Program-made: the position numbers and the translations under genes | Shown: one piece after another, positions 44,527 to 54,725 of the stretch | Position numbering within the stretch: position 1 is the stretch's first letter | Layout: each line of letters begins with the position of its first letter | Assembly: GCA_002416505.1 (NCBI GenBank) | Contig: DIAM01000017.1 | Coordinates: 1 to 64,000 of the forward strand | DNA length: 64,000 nt | Origin: Gammaproteobacteria bacterium UBA5078 | GTDB lineage: Bacteria; Pseudomonadota; Gammaproteobacteria; Pseudomonadales; Pseudohongiellaceae | Reading direction: 5' to 3' | Notes under the pieces: generated by a model | Database searches by the model: none | Told to the model about the DNA's origin: nothing | What the model saw: the letters and a program-made list of their open reading frames with translations, nothing else

Positions 44527-46319
44527 AGATCGGGGCCCATGGTGATGTGGAGACGAAAACCGCCGCCGTCGTCGAGCCCGTTTGCGAGGTCGACGCGAAT
44601 AGGGCCAATGGGAGACTGCCAGCGGATGCCGAGCCCGACGCTCGATTTCAGCACTAGATTATTGTAGTCGGCGAAGGAATTGCCCGTGTCATAGAACACC
44701 GCGCCACGCCAGCCGGGCCGTACCTGGAAGTCATACTCTACGCTGCCGGTAAGCAAGTGCTTACCCCCGATTACTTCGCCGTCATCGTTCTCTGCCCCGA
44801 TGCTGCCGTATTGGTAGCCGCGCACGCTTTGATCGCCGCCGGCGAAATAGCGAATCGACACCGGCAGCTCCTCTACGCCGCCGACGATCGACGTGGCGAC
44901 CTCCGAGCGCACGAGAAAACGCCCGATGCCGATGTCATACACAAACTTGCCGCTGGCATACAGCTGCAAGAAGCTAAGATCGGAGAATAGCGCGTTCGAT
45001 GCACCACTGACTTGAGTGAAGAGGCGCCAGCCGTGTGTTGGGTAGATGGGATCGTCCGCTTGCGTCTTGGTCCAGTTAATGCCGTTAATGGTGAGGTTGT
45101 AGCTCTCGACCACATCGTTGATCTCGGAGGTCTCGTGCTGATAATTGGTGAAGATATTCTGCAGCCAGTCATCCCCTAGAATCCAGGCATCCACACTCGA
45201 GCGATAACTGACCCCAATCTTGAAGGTATCGGTGGTGAAGGTATCGTTGTCTTGGCCGACGAGGCCGGTCGAGAAGCTAATGCTCTCGGTGCTCGGATCG
45301 CGCAGTGGAATGTTGTAGGTGAGATTGCCCCTCTGATCTAGCGGCGAGAGCGCCGCATCGCCACTGAAGCGATGCCCAGAACGATTAAGGTAGCGATCCT
45401 CATAGGCCAAGGTCACACGCGGGCCGATATCCGTGGTGACCCCGATGCCCGTCGACCAGCTGCGGCGTGGGCGCATGCTCAAGTCGATATTCACAGGCAC
45501 GTCGCGCGAGCCCGTGGCGCCGGTGACTAGGGACGCGTCCAGTTGGGGAGTCACCGCTACCTCGCTGAAGTATTGGCTGTCGTTGAGGCTGTCGCGCAGC
45601 TCGATGAGAGCGTCGGTGGAATAGGGCGCGCCAGCTCTGAACGGCACAAAGCGGGCGATAAATGGTTCCGAGAGTGCCTCGATCGGCGTGATGCGGATCG
45701 CGCCAAAACGAAAGCGCTCGCCGGGGTCGAACTCGATCGCGACATCGGCGAGATTGCGCTGCAAGTCGACGCGCAGCTCCGAGCGGATAAAGCGCGCCGA
45801 GAAGTAGCCATTCTCCACCGCAATCGCGCTCAGAGAGGACTTGAGATTCTCGTAGTCGCTATGCACGAGTTGGCTGCCCGGGCGTATTGGGAATTCCTCT
45901 AGGTAAGTCGCGAACGGGTCGTTCTCGGACAGTGAGCGGGTATCATCTGGCGCGATATTGACGCTAACTTCGCCAAAAGAGACTGGTTCTCCCGGATTTA
46001 TCGCGATATCGAGCGCCCAGCAGGCATTCGCCTCTATGAACTCACTACTATAGCTAGCGCCGTAGTAACCCAGCGCTTGTGCCGCCCGTTCGATGTCGGA
46101 GTTAATCTGCGGCAAGAGACGATTGAGTCTGCGCACCTCGGTGCTGCAGCGCTCGGTCTCGACGCTGAGATGGGCGCGGATGTTTTCCTCAAGGCGCTCT
46201 CCCACCCCACTGATCCGGATGCTCGGAGCGGGTGCTTGCGCAAACACGGGCTGCACAATCGCGATGAAGGCGATAGACAGCGCAGTGCGAAGGACGGGAA
46301 CTCTCGATATTTTCTTCAT
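44523..46319 (-). CDS. tamA: Outer membrane protein TamA (BamA/Omp85 family)
   Basis: A 598-residue Omp85 protein. The start at 46319 is chosen because a clear signal peptide begins there (MKKISRVPVLRTALSI, cleavage near VFA-QA); a longer upstream frame adds a non-signal extension. Three POTRA domains (about 30-265) precede a 16-strand barrel with the family motif GGDQSVRGYQYGSIG, GGKHLLTGSVEYDF and GWRGAVFYDTGNSF. TamA inserts or helps insert autotransporter-like proteins in the outer membrane together with TamB. It is divergent from the aconitase gene, 133 bp between the starts. There is no obvious ribosome site before 46319. Confidence 0.93.
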   Translation of the reverse strand: MKKISRVPVLRTALSIAFIAIVQPVFAQAPAPSIRISGVGERLEENIRAHLSVETERCSTEVRRLNRLLPQINSDIERAAQALGYYGASYSSEFIEANACWALDIAINPGEPVSFGEVSVNIAPDDTRSLSENDPFATYLEEFPIRPGSQLVHSDYENLKSSLSAIAVENGYFSARFIRSELRVDLQRNLADVAIEFDPGERFRFGAIRITPIEALSEPFIARFVPFRAGAPYSTDALIELRDSLNDSQYFSEVAVTPQLDASLVTGATGSRDVPVNIDLSMRPRRSWSTGIGVTTDIGPRVTLAYEDRYLNRSGHRFSGDAALSPLDQRGNLTYNIPLRDPSTESISFSTGLVGQDNDTFTTDTFKIGVSYRSSVDAWILGDDWLQNIFTNYQHETSEINDVVESYNLTINGINWTKTQADDPIYPTHGWRLFTQVSGASNALFSDLSFLQLYASGKFVYDIGIGRFLVRSEVATSIVGGVEELPVSIRYFAGGDQSVRGYQYGSIGAENDDGEVIGGKHLLTGSVEYDFQVRPGWRGAVFYDTGNSFADYNNLVLKSSVGLGIRWQSPIGPIRVDLANGLDDGGGFRLHITMGPDL

Positions 46320-46452
46320 CGGCGCGGATTGGCAGTGCTCTGGCGATTGTGGTGTCACATGCATAGGGTGATTATCGCACCTAGCCCCTGCTAGGGTATA
46401 CTCTTCGTTGAATGCGATTCGCTCAATGTCCCCTAAAAATAGGTGTTTCATA

Positions 46453-49146
46453 ATGGCTACAAGACCGGATTCACGCGCTAAAACACTTCAAACTTCTGCC
46501 GCAAAAGAGTCGCCTCTAGACACACTGCGCACTCTGCGCGTCAACGACATCGAGTATGACTATCACAGCATAAACGCGCTCGATGAGTTGGGCTTCTCGG
46601 GATCTAAACGCCTGCCCGTCACGCTGCGCATCCTGCTTGAGAACCTGCTGCGCCGCCTAGGCAGCGCCTCGGTCACTGTCGATGATATTAAGGCCATGTT
46701 GGCGTGGGCTGATACTCAGAGTTCAACCCACGAGATTAGTTTCATGCCAGCGCGCGTGCTAATGCAGGATTTCACTGGCGTACCGGCGGTAGTAGACCTA
46801 GCGGCGATGCGCGATGCGGTCGCGGCGCGAGGCGGAGACCCCACGCGAGTGAACCCGCTGAGCCCCGTGGATCTAGTGATCGACCATTCGGTTACCGTCG
46901 ATCACTTCGCGATGGATTCGGCTTATAAAGACAATGTGCTGATCGAGATGGAGCGCAACCGGGAACGCTATGAGTTTCTGCGTTGGGGTCAGGAGGCTTT
47001 CGCCAATTTCCGCGTGGTGCCTCCGGGCACGGGTATCTGCCATCAGGTCAATCTCGAGTTCCTCGCCAAGGCTGTGTTCTCGACCGAGGTGGACGGACGC
47101 CAGATCGCCTATCCGGACACACTGGTGGGCACCGATAGTCACACTACGATGGTCAATGGGCTCGGCGTATTGGGCTGGGGTGTTGGCGGCATCGAGGCAG
47201 AGGCGGCGATGCTCGGCCAGGCCACTGCGATGGTGATCCCCGAGGTCGTTGGTTTCCGTTTCGACGGGGCGCTTCGCGAAGGGGTTACGGCGACAGACCT
47301 TGTGCTGACGGTCGCCGAGAAACTGCGTGCCCACGGTGTCGTCGGTAAGTTCGTCGAGTTCTATGGCCCAGGTCTGGATTCTCTCTCTCTCGCCGATCGC
47401 GCCACGATTGCGAATATGTCTCCTGAGTATGGTGCCACGTGCAGTTTTTTTGCGGTGGACGCCGAGACGCTACGATACATGGAGCTGACCGGGCGCGATG
47501 CGCAGACTATCGCGCTTGTGGAGGCCTATTGCAAAGAGCAGGGTCTGTGGCGCAGCGACAACGAGGAGCTTGTCTATAGCAGTACCGAGTCGCTCGACCT
47601 CGATGAGGTTCTGCCCTGCCTAGCGGGGCCGGGCCGGCCGCAGGATCGCGTGCTTCTGCCCAAGATTCCGAAGCGTATCGAAGACCTATTGGAGGGCGAT
47701 ATACGCAAGTCCATCACCGTGGTGGGCGAGGATTACAAACTACACGATGGCGATGTGGTGATCGCCGCGATCACCTCTTGCACGAACACCTCTAACCCTG
47801 CCGTGATGATGGCGGCGGGTTTGCTCGCTCAGAAGGCGCTTGCGAAGGGCTTGCAGTGCAAACCTTGGGTGAAGACCTCCCTCGCCCCTGGGTCTAAGGT
47901 GGTCACGAGTTATCTACACGCCGCCGGGCTACAAGACGCGCTCGACGGTCTCGGCTTTAACCTAGTGGGTTATGGTTGCACGACCTGTATCGGCAACTCC
48001 GGGCCACTGGACAAGGACATCGAAGAGGCCATCGAGGTCGCGGGCCTCACTACTTGCTCTGTGCTCTCCGGCAATCGTAATTTCGAAGGGCGTATCCATC
48101 CGAAGGTGCGCGCCAACTGGCTGGCCTCACCGCCCTTGGTGGTCGCATACGCTCTGGCCGGGACGATGAATATCGACATCAGCTCCAAGCCCCTCGGGCA
48201 TGATAAGCAAGGCAACGCGGTGTATCTAAAGGATATTTGGCCCAGCAGCGCCGAGATCAGCGCGGCGATGGCCATGGTTAGCCGCGAGATGTTCACCAGC
48301 GACTACGGCAAGGTTTTTGACGGCAATCCCGAGTGGAATGCGCTGCCCGTTAATAAGTCCAAGACTTACCAGTGGGACCCCAAGTCTACCTATATTGCGC
48401 ACCCCCCATTCTTTTCGGAAGACATGGCCCCTTTGCATGGAGACATCATTGAGGCTCGCGTGCTGGCGCTGCTGGGAGACTCTGTCACCACCGACCATAT
48501 CTCGCCAGCGGGGGCGATAGGCAAGAGTAGCCCGGCGGGGCGCTACTTGATAGAGCACGGAATCAAGCCGAAGGACTTCAACTCCTATGGTGCGCGGCGC
48601 GGTAATCATGAAGTAATGATGCGTGGCACCTTTGCCAATATCCGTATTCGCAACGAGATGCTTAGCAACGTCGAGGGTGGTTATACCCAGATATTTCCCG
48701 AGAAGGAGCAGGCAAGCATTTACGAGGCCGCGATGCGTTACCAGAAGCGGGCGACGCCTCTGGTGGTGATTGCCGGCAAGGAGTACGGCACTGGCTCTAG
48801 CCGCGACTGGGCGGCCAAGGGCACGCGCTTGTTGGGCGTCAAGGCGGTGATTGCCGAGAGCTTCGAACGCATCCACCGTTCCAATCTCGCGGGGATGGGC
48901 GTGTTGCCCTTGCAGTTCGAGGAGGGCACTAATCGTAAGAGCCTTGGGCTCGATGGCACTGAGACTATCAGCATTACTGGGCTAGCCTCTCTCAGCCCCG
49001 GGCAGATGGTGCAGATGGAGATAGTGACGAGCAAGGGCGAGAAGACCCAATGTGCGTTGAAGTGTCGCCTAGACACCGAGGACGACTTAGCCTACTTCAC
49101 GCGCGGAGGCATCATGCCCTTCGTGCTCGATCAATTGCTCGAGTAG
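46453..49146 (+). CDS. acnA: Aconitate hydratase A
   Basis: An 897-residue iron-sulfur enzyme of the AcnA/IRP branch (E. coli AcnA 891). The start at 46453 has AGGTG seven bases upstream; a longer frame upstream is not supported. Cluster ligands are seen in SCTNTSNP and in the CTTCIGNSG pair; TDSHTTMVNGLGVLGWGVGG and the C-terminal swivel domain EYGTGSSRDWAAKG are conserved. It converts citrate to isocitrate in the TCA cycle. AcnA is the more oxidation-stable isoenzyme in E. coli and, without its cluster, can bind RNA. The fumC gene follows 9 bp later and is probably in the same operon. Confidence 0.96.
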   Translation: MATRPDSRAKTLQTSAAKESPLDTLRTLRVNDIEYDYHSINALDELGFSGSKRLPVTLRILLENLLRRLGSASVTVDDIKAMLAWADTQSSTHEISFMPARVLMQDFTGVPAVVDLAAMRDAVAARGGDPTRVNPLSPVDLVIDHSVTVDHFAMDSAYKDNVLIEMERNRERYEFLRWGQEAFANFRVVPPGTGICHQVNLEFLAKAVFSTEVDGRQIAYPDTLVGTDSHTTMVNGLGVLGWGVGGIEAEAAMLGQATAMVIPEVVGFRFDGALREGVTATDLVLTVAEKLRAHGVVGKFVEFYGPGLDSLSLADRATIANMSPEYGATCSFFAVDAETLRYMELTGRDAQTIALVEAYCKEQGLWRSDNEELVYSSTESLDLDEVLPCLAGPGRPQDRVLLPKIPKRIEDLLEGDIRKSITVVGEDYKLHDGDVVIAAITSCTNTSNPAVMMAAGLLAQKALAKGLQCKPWVKTSLAPGSKVVTSYLHAAGLQDALDGLGFNLVGYGCTTCIGNSGPLDKDIEEAIEVAGLTTCSVLSGNRNFEGRIHPKVRANWLASPPLVVAYALAGTMNIDISSKPLGHDKQGNAVYLKDIWPSSAEISAAMAMVSREMFTSDYGKVFDGNPEWNALPVNKSKTYQWDPKSTYIAHPPFFSEDMAPLHGDIIEARVLALLGDSVTTDHISPAGAIGKSSPAGRYLIEHGIKPKDFNSYGARRGNHEVMMRGTFANIRIRNEMLSNVEGGYTQIFPEKEQASIYEAAMRYQKRATPLVVIAGKEYGTGSSRDWAAKGTRLLGVKAVIAESFERIHRSNLAGMGVLPLQFEEGTNRKSLGLDGTETISITGLASLSPGQMVQMEIVTSKGEKTQCALKCRLDTEDDLAYFTRGGIMPFVLDQLLE

Positions 49147-49155
49147 GAGTCTGTG

Positions 49156-50571
49156 ATGAGCGAGCTCCATAAGTTTCGCATTGAGCACGACAGTATGGGT
49201 GAGGTTCGCGTGCCCACCGCAGCCCTATGGGGCGCACAGACTCAACGCTCGCTTGCGCATTTCGCAATTGGGGACGATAAGTTCACGCCGGATTTCATCA
49301 AGGCCTTCGCGCTGGTTAAGAAAGCGGCCGCCCAATGCAATCTCGGCCTCGGTGCCTTGGATGCGACACACGCTAAGCTAATCGTGCAAGTGTGTGACGA
49401 GATTCTGGCGGGGCAGCATGCCGACCAGTTTCCCCTGTGCGTCTGGCAGACCGGTAGTGGCACGCAGACCAATATGAATGTCAACGAGGTGATAGCTAAT
49501 CGCGCGAACGAGATCGCAGGTCAACCCCGTGGCAGCAATTACCCGCTGCATCCCAACGATCATGTCAACAAGGCGCAGTCGTCCAACGATGTATTCCCGA
49601 CGGTCATGCACGTCGCCACTATGCAATTGTGGCAGCGTGTTCTGGCGCCTTCGCTGCAGGCCTTGATCGACGAATTGGGCAGCAAGAGTGAGGAGTTTGC
49701 CGAGCAAATCAAGAGCGGCCGTACCCATATGATGGACGCGACGCCGGTGACGCTCGGCCAGGAGTTCGGGGCCTATCAGGCGCAATTACATTATGCCCAA
49801 GCGCAGCTCGATGCGGTCATGCAGGGCGTGGGACAGCTCGCCCTAGGCGGCAGCGCGGTGGGCACTGGGCTCAATACCGATAAGCGCTGGGCTACTAGTG
49901 TGGCACTCCTGATCGCGGAGCTGACGCAGTTGCCATTCGAGTCGGCGCCCAATAAGTTCATGGCGCTGGCGGGCCATGATGCACTCGCGGACTTGCACGG
50001 GCGACTGACGGTATTGGCCACTGCGCTGTATAAGATGGCGAGCGATGTGCGCCTGATGAACTCCGGGCCACGCTGCGGGCTCGCGGAGATTCGCATACCC
50101 GAGAACGAGCCCGGCAGCTCCATCATGCCGGGCAAGGTGAACCCCACCCAGGTCGAGGCCTTGACCATGGTCTGCCTAAGGGTGATGGGGAATAATACGA
50201 CTGTGGGCATGGCTGCCAGCCAGGGGCAGTTCCAGCTAAATGTCTATAAGCCACTGATTATTCATACATTACTGGAGTCTATGAGCCTGCTGGCCGATGC
50301 GATGTCGAGCTTTCGCAAGCATTGCCTGGTGGGCATTGAGCCCATCGAGGAGAACCTGCGTCGCTCCGTGAAGCGCTCCCTGATGCTAGTGACCGCATTG
50401 AGCCCTGTCATAGGCTATGATGAGGCGGCAAAACTCGCCAAGTACGCGCAGGCTCATGACGTGAGCCTCAAGGAGGCCGGGCTGGCACTGGGGATGCTGG
50501 ATGAGAAAGAGTTTGATGCCCTGTTAGATGCACGTAAGATGCTGTTTCCGTTGGCGGGTAAACCCAGCTAA
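49156..50571 (+). CDS. fumC: Class II fumarate hydratase
   Basis: A 471-residue protein of the fumarase/aspartase superfamily. The catalytic serine loop GSSIMPGKVNP is intact, and SGRTHMMDATPVTLGQE gives the other active-site part. ATG at 49156 is preferred over the GTG three bases earlier, because AGGAG then has a six-base spacer. It converts fumarate to malate without an iron-sulfur cluster, so it keeps working under superoxide or low iron. Coupling with acnA gives a two-gene oxidant-tolerant TCA segment; in E. coli both genes answer to SoxRS, but no soxbox was identified here. Confidence 0.96.
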   Translation: MSELHKFRIEHDSMGEVRVPTAALWGAQTQRSLAHFAIGDDKFTPDFIKAFALVKKAAAQCNLGLGALDATHAKLIVQVCDEILAGQHADQFPLCVWQTGSGTQTNMNVNEVIANRANEIAGQPRGSNYPLHPNDHVNKAQSSNDVFPTVMHVATMQLWQRVLAPSLQALIDELGSKSEEFAEQIKSGRTHMMDATPVTLGQEFGAYQAQLHYAQAQLDAVMQGVGQLALGGSAVGTGLNTDKRWATSVALLIAELTQLPFESAPNKFMALAGHDALADLHGRLTVLATALYKMASDVRLMNSGPRCGLAEIRIPENEPGSSIMPGKVNPTQVEALTMVCLRVMGNNTTVGMAASQGQFQLNVYKPLIIHTLLESMSLLADAMSSFRKHCLVGIEPIEENLRRSVKRSLMLVTALSPVIGYDEAAKLAKYAQAHDVSLKEAGLALGMLDEKEFDALLDARKMLFPLAGKPS

Positions 50572-50604
50572 ACTCCACCTCCCAGTACTAGTGATAGAGG
50601 AAGT

Positions 50605-52161
50605 ATGGAATTCCTGTTAGATCCGTCGACGTGGATCGCGTTGATTACCTTGATTATTCTCGAGGTAGTTCTCGGTATCGACAACTTGGTTTTCATTGCC
50701 ATTCTCGCGAATAAACTCCCGCCGCATCAACGCGATCGTGCCCGAGTCCTTGGACTCTCGCTCGCCGTGGTCATGCGCCTCGGATTGCTGAGCGGCGTCT
50801 CCTGGCTGGTGACTCTCACTACTCCTCTTTTCACCATCTTCAGACTCGATTTCTCAGGCCGCGACTTGATCCTCCTAGTCGGTGGCTTCTTCCTATTATT
50901 TAAAGCGACTACGGAGCTGCACGAGCGGCTCGAGGGCAATATGCGTGGGCAGGTCGAGAATCGCGTGTACGCGGGTTTCTGGCTGGTCGTCTCGCAGATC
51001 ATCGTGCTCGATGCGGTCTTCTCCCTCGATGCGGTAATCACCGCGGTGGGCATGGTCAACAACCTCGCGATCATGATGACCGCCGTGGTCATCTCTGTAA
51101 CTTTGATGCTGTTGGCCTCCAAGCCGCTGACCGAATTCGTAGACGAACATCCCACCGTAGTAGTGCTATGCCTTAGCTTCCTCCTGATGATTGGTCTGAG
51201 CCTGATTGCGGACGGCTTTGGTTTCCATATTCCGAAGGGCTATCTCTACGCCGCGATTGGCTTCTCGATCACCATCGAGTTCTTCAATCAGGTCGCTAGC
51301 GTGAACAAACAGAAACATGAGGCGCGCATGCCGCTACGCGAACGCACCGCGGCAGCAGTATTGAGCCTGCTTGGCGGGCGCGCCTATGACCAAGCCGAGA
51401 CGCTGGAGGAGAAAATCGCGACCGAAGACTTGGCCGCTTTTCATGTGGCGGAGCGCAATATGGTGACGGGCGTGTTGACGCTCGCCGAGCGCTCTGTGCG
51501 CTCATTGATGACCCCGCGTACCGACATCTCCTGGGTCAATCTCGACGATGACATCGAAGAGATTCGTACTTTGCTGATCGAGACTCCCCATAGTTTCTTC
51601 CCCGTCTGTCGTGGCAGTCTGGACGAGATAGTGGGCATAGGTCGCGCCAAGGACTTGGTCAATGACCTGTCAGTTAACGAACAGATCACCGTGATCGAGA
51701 AGCTGCGTAAACCGATATTCGTGCCAGACTCGATTGCCGTGCTACCCCTGATCGAGACCCTGCGGCGCTCAAAGGGGCAATTGGTATTAGTGGTGGATGA
51801 GTACGGCACCATACAGGGCCTGATAACGCCTATCGATGTCTTCGAGGCGATCGCCGGCGAATTCCCCGACGAGGATGAAACCCCGGCCATCGAAGTGATC
51901 GGCGACCATGAGTGGCGCGTTGCGGGACACGCGGACCTGCACGAGTTGTCACGTGTGCTGGAGACCAGTGTGTTCGACGACGATATCGAGAACTATTCCA
52001 CGATCGCAGGCTTCTTGATGAGCAAGTTCGACCAATTGCCAGATGTTCGCGCGAAGCTGGAGCTGCGCGGCTTTATCTTCACGGTTATGCAGGTGGAGGA
52101 GCAGCGCATTGCGGAAGTGGAAATATCGAGAGTGTTACAACAAGACCTCTACGTGGGTTAG
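50605..52161 (+). CDS. TerC-family membrane protein with CBS and CorC/HlyC domains
   Basis: A 518-residue protein. Seven spans of TerC type occupy about 1-235 (LEVVLGIDNLVFIAILANKL and VVSQIIVLDAVFSLDAVITA carry the conserved acidic residues). A CBS pair (about 305-430) and a CorC_HlyC domain (435-518) follow. The plan matches E. coli YoaE/YegH. TerC proteins are linked to metal (Mn2+) export and metallation of exported enzymes, and tellurite resistance. The gene follows fumC by 33 bp and may belong to the acnA-fumC transcript. A long hairpin spans its stop codon. Confidence 0.92.
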   Translation: MEFLLDPSTWIALITLIILEVVLGIDNLVFIAILANKLPPHQRDRARVLGLSLAVVMRLGLLSGVSWLVTLTTPLFTIFRLDFSGRDLILLVGGFFLLFKATTELHERLEGNMRGQVENRVYAGFWLVVSQIIVLDAVFSLDAVITAVGMVNNLAIMMTAVVISVTLMLLASKPLTEFVDEHPTVVVLCLSFLLMIGLSLIADGFGFHIPKGYLYAAIGFSITIEFFNQVASVNKQKHEARMPLRERTAAAVLSLLGGRAYDQAETLEEKIATEDLAAFHVAERNMVTGVLTLAERSVRSLMTPRTDISWVNLDDDIEEIRTLLIETPHSFFPVCRGSLDEIVGIGRAKDLVNDLSVNEQITVIEKLRKPIFVPDSIAVLPLIETLRRSKGQLVLVVDEYGTIQGLITPIDVFEAIAGEFPDEDETPAIEVIGDHEWRVAGHADLHELSRVLETSVFDDDIENYSTIAGFLMSKFDQLPDVRAKLELRGFIFTVMQVEEQRIAEVEISRVLQQDLYVG

Positions 52162-52175
52162 TAGAGGCCTTGTTG
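52138..52175. terminator. Hairpin over the terC stop codon, between convergent genes
   Basis: A 15-base inverted repeat (52138-52152 with 52161-52175, one mismatch that is a G-U pair on the minus-strand RNA) with an 8-base loop. It lies between the terC gene and the convergent OmpA-lipoprotein gene. There is no T tract, so it may be a barrier or RNA 3'-end protector rather than a classical terminator. Confidence 0.5.
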
Positions 52176-52186
52176 TGAAGGCCGCA

Positions 52187-52843
52187 CTATTGCGGCGCGG
52201 CGACGATCTGCAGCTCAACGCGGCGGTTCTGCGCACGCCCAGACTCGCTGCTATTCGACGCGATGGGTTGATCTGGGCCCATGCCCTGAGAAATCATGCG
52301 ATTCTGATCTACGCCCTGTGAGGCGAGATAGTTCGCGACGCTTGAGGCGCGACGATTGGACAGGTTGTAGTTGTAGTCGGCGCTGCCGGTAGAGTCGGTA
52401 TGGCCAAAGACCTGCAGGCGCGTGTCTTTGTACTTGTACAACACGGTGGCCACCGAATCTAATACGGGCTGAAACTGGGGTCGCAACGAGTACTCGTTGG
52501 TGTTGAAGGTGATATTGCCAGGCATTATCAGGTCGAGACGATCGCCATCGCGCTGCACCTGCACGCCAGTGCCCTGCAACTCCTGCCTTAGCTCTGCCTC
52601 TTGCACATCCATATAGGCGCCAACTCCGGCACCTATGGCGCCACAACCCGCCGCCGCATTGCGCGCGTGCTGGCCGTTCTCGATGGCGCCTACCAGACCA
52701 CACACCACTGAGCTGATTGCGCCGTACTTCACGGCTCGGCTGGTTTGTTGCTGGCCAGTGTAGGGGTTAATGGTGGTACAGGCCGCAAGCAGGGTGCCCG
52801 TGGCAAGTAATGCGATGGCTAATTTCAAATTCGCTCCGTTCAT
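52187..52843 (-). CDS. OmpA-family lipoprotein (YiaD-like)
   Basis: A 218-residue lipoprotein. The lipobox LAAC puts the lipid on Cys22. A glycine-rich segment (about 40-75, GCGAIGAGVGAYMD) as in YiaD/Pal-like proteins precedes the OmpA peptidoglycan-binding domain (about 100-215), with FGHTDSTGSADYN, LSNRRASSVANYL and GRAQNRRVEL conserved. It anchors the outer membrane to peptidoglycan or modulates envelope stability. It is monocistronic and convergent with terC. Confidence 0.93.
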   Translation of the reverse strand: MNGANLKLAIALLATGTLLAACTTINPYTGQQQTSRAVKYGAISSVVCGLVGAIENGQHARNAAAGCGAIGAGVGAYMDVQEAELRQELQGTGVQVQRDGDRLDLIMPGNITFNTNEYSLRPQFQPVLDSVATVLYKYKDTRLQVFGHTDSTGSADYNYNLSNRRASSVANYLASQGVDQNRMISQGMGPDQPIASNSSESGRAQNRRVELQIVAAPQ

Positions 52844-53080
52844 AATCTATAAAACTCCTTTATTGCGAAACACGACGCCTACTTTAGACAGGGGTGCGGG
52901 TCGATGTACACCTTTGTCGCCATCATATCGATTGCAATGTGAACTAGCGCTGAATATCGCAATTATTCTCTCTAGATTGCATTCGTGCTGCCGGGCTTGC
53001 CGCGTGGATAAACCCTAGGTTGCGACCGAAAATTGCTTTAAGCTCGTGATTCCAGTTTTTTCCTCCAAGGCCCGTGTGTT

Positions 53081-54442
53081 ATGAGCCAAGCCGACTACCA
53101 GGCACGTGTAAAATTATTATCCGATCGTTTAATCGCGTTGCAGCAACCTATCCGCATCCTCGACGCGATCAAATGGCCTGCCAGTTTTGAGCGCGACTTC
53201 TTAGCCTGCGGCGGCAGTAAATTGCCCCCAGTTGACCGGGACTATTACGAACGTATCACGCTGAATTTTCAGCCGGAGACCCTGCGTGGCCAGTTCAAAG
53301 AGTTACGCGCAGCGGTGCGCCGTGAGCTAGGGCGCAGCGATGGCCTCGGCAGCATCATGAGCGCGACAATAGACCAATACCTGTTGGTGATCGACCTGCT
53401 GGAGGCGCGCGGCACGCCCCAGTTCGGAGCCGTCAGTCGGGAGCTCTATGGGTCCGCCTCGGACAAGCTGCGCGGGGACAGGCAAAGCTTGCGCAAACTC
53501 GGCGAAAAGCTTTGTCAGATTTTCTCTCTACCCGCGGCACAACACATCAGCCGGCCCTATGGCAAAACCATCTCCGCGAGTGACGCGGTGCAAATTCTGC
53601 AGCAAAAGCTCAACCCCTATTTCCCGCCCGGCGACATCCGCGTGATTCTCAGCGACGGTATCGTCTCTGACGCTGCCGCCGGTGGTGACTATATCAAGAT
53701 CAACCAGGACTCCGAGTTCTCCGAGTTCGACCTGCAGATCCTCGAGGTGCATGAGGGCTGGGTCCACGTGGGCACTACCCTGAACGGCCGGAAACAGCCC
53801 TATGCCACTTGGCTCAGCGTCGGCTCGCCCCGCGTGACCGCGTGTCAGGAGGGCTTGGCCGTGTTGATGGAGACGCTCACCTTTAGCTCCTACCCCAAGC
53901 GCGCCTTAAAGGTGAGTGATCGCGTAATCGCCGTGGACATCGCCGAGCAGGGCGCCAATTTTATCGAGGTCTATCAGTCCTTTCTCACGCGCGGCCTGAG
54001 CGAGCGGGAGAGTTATCGCATCACCCAGCGCGTGTTCCGCGGCGGCACCCTAGATGGCGGTTCGGTATTCACCAAGGACCTGTCTTATCTGCGCGGTTTC
54101 GTAGAGAACGTGAACTTCATCCGTAGTGCGATCAACTCCGGCGTGCCGGAGATAATTCCCATGCTGTTCGTAGGGAAGGTAACTCTGGACGACGTGCCGA
54201 TTCTGTATCAACACTATCTTGAAGGCACCATCACCGGGCCACAGATCATTCCCGCAATGTTTCGCAATATGAATGGTCTCTATGTTTGGTTCGGTTTCTC
54301 CAGCGGCATAGGGCTGGTGAATATCTCGCGTGTGCAAAAACACTTCGACTTAATGTTTCGCAAAATGCCCAAGAGCGACCCCCTATACGGCGCCGAAGAC
54401 TCCATCGCCCAGCCCTACCGCGATGAGTCCTCCGTGGACTAG
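53081..54442 (+). CDS. QEGLA-motif (DUF1704) metallopeptidase-like protein
   Basis: A 453-residue cytosolic protein of the flavohemoglobin-expression-modulating QEGLA family (DUF1704). The naming motif QEGLA is at 256-260. A HEGWVH motif (224-229) fits the HExxxH zinc motif found in the eukaryotic relatives, the tubulin carboxypeptidases of the MATCAP group, with Glu257 as a possible third ligand. So it is probably a carboxypeptidase-like enzyme; bacterial substrates are unknown. Some relatives sit next to the transglutaminase/ATP-grasp genes found 2 kb downstream (from memory), which would fit a role in peptide processing. No signal peptide. Confidence 0.85.
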   Translation: MSQADYQARVKLLSDRLIALQQPIRILDAIKWPASFERDFLACGGSKLPPVDRDYYERITLNFQPETLRGQFKELRAAVRRELGRSDGLGSIMSATIDQYLLVIDLLEARGTPQFGAVSRELYGSASDKLRGDRQSLRKLGEKLCQIFSLPAAQHISRPYGKTISASDAVQILQQKLNPYFPPGDIRVILSDGIVSDAAAGGDYIKINQDSEFSEFDLQILEVHEGWVHVGTTLNGRKQPYATWLSVGSPRVTACQEGLAVLMETLTFSSYPKRALKVSDRVIAVDIAEQGANFIEVYQSFLTRGLSERESYRITQRVFRGGTLDGGSVFTKDLSYLRGFVENVNFIRSAINSGVPEIIPMLFVGKVTLDDVPILYQHYLEGTITGPQIIPAMFRNMNGLYVWFGFSSGIGLVNISRVQKHFDLMFRKMPKSDPLYGAEDSIAQPYRDESSVD

Positions 54443-54725
54443 TCTAGCTAGGCGGCGCACGAGCGTTGCCTAGACCTTCGTGCGCTCGCGGACACTCCAC
54501 TAGGCCGTGCTAGCAAACCTGACTCTGCGGCTTGTGTGGCGCAGCTGCGAGTGCGCCATAAAAACTCCTTCCCTTGCACTAATTATCGCTCTCGATCCGA
54601 TATTGAGCCGGCGATGACACTTGTCTGAGCTAAAAAACTGGTCGAATTCCAAGTCCTGAACTACATATTAATTGCAGTCTGCGAAAACAAGTCAATTCAG
54701 AGAAATCCAAAGGAGGAAACCCAAA

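Noticed and set aside
54672..54725. An upstream ATG extending the double-glycine peptide by 18 residues
   Set aside because: The extension lacks a ribosome site, while the inner ATG has a perfect one and gives a canonical leader.
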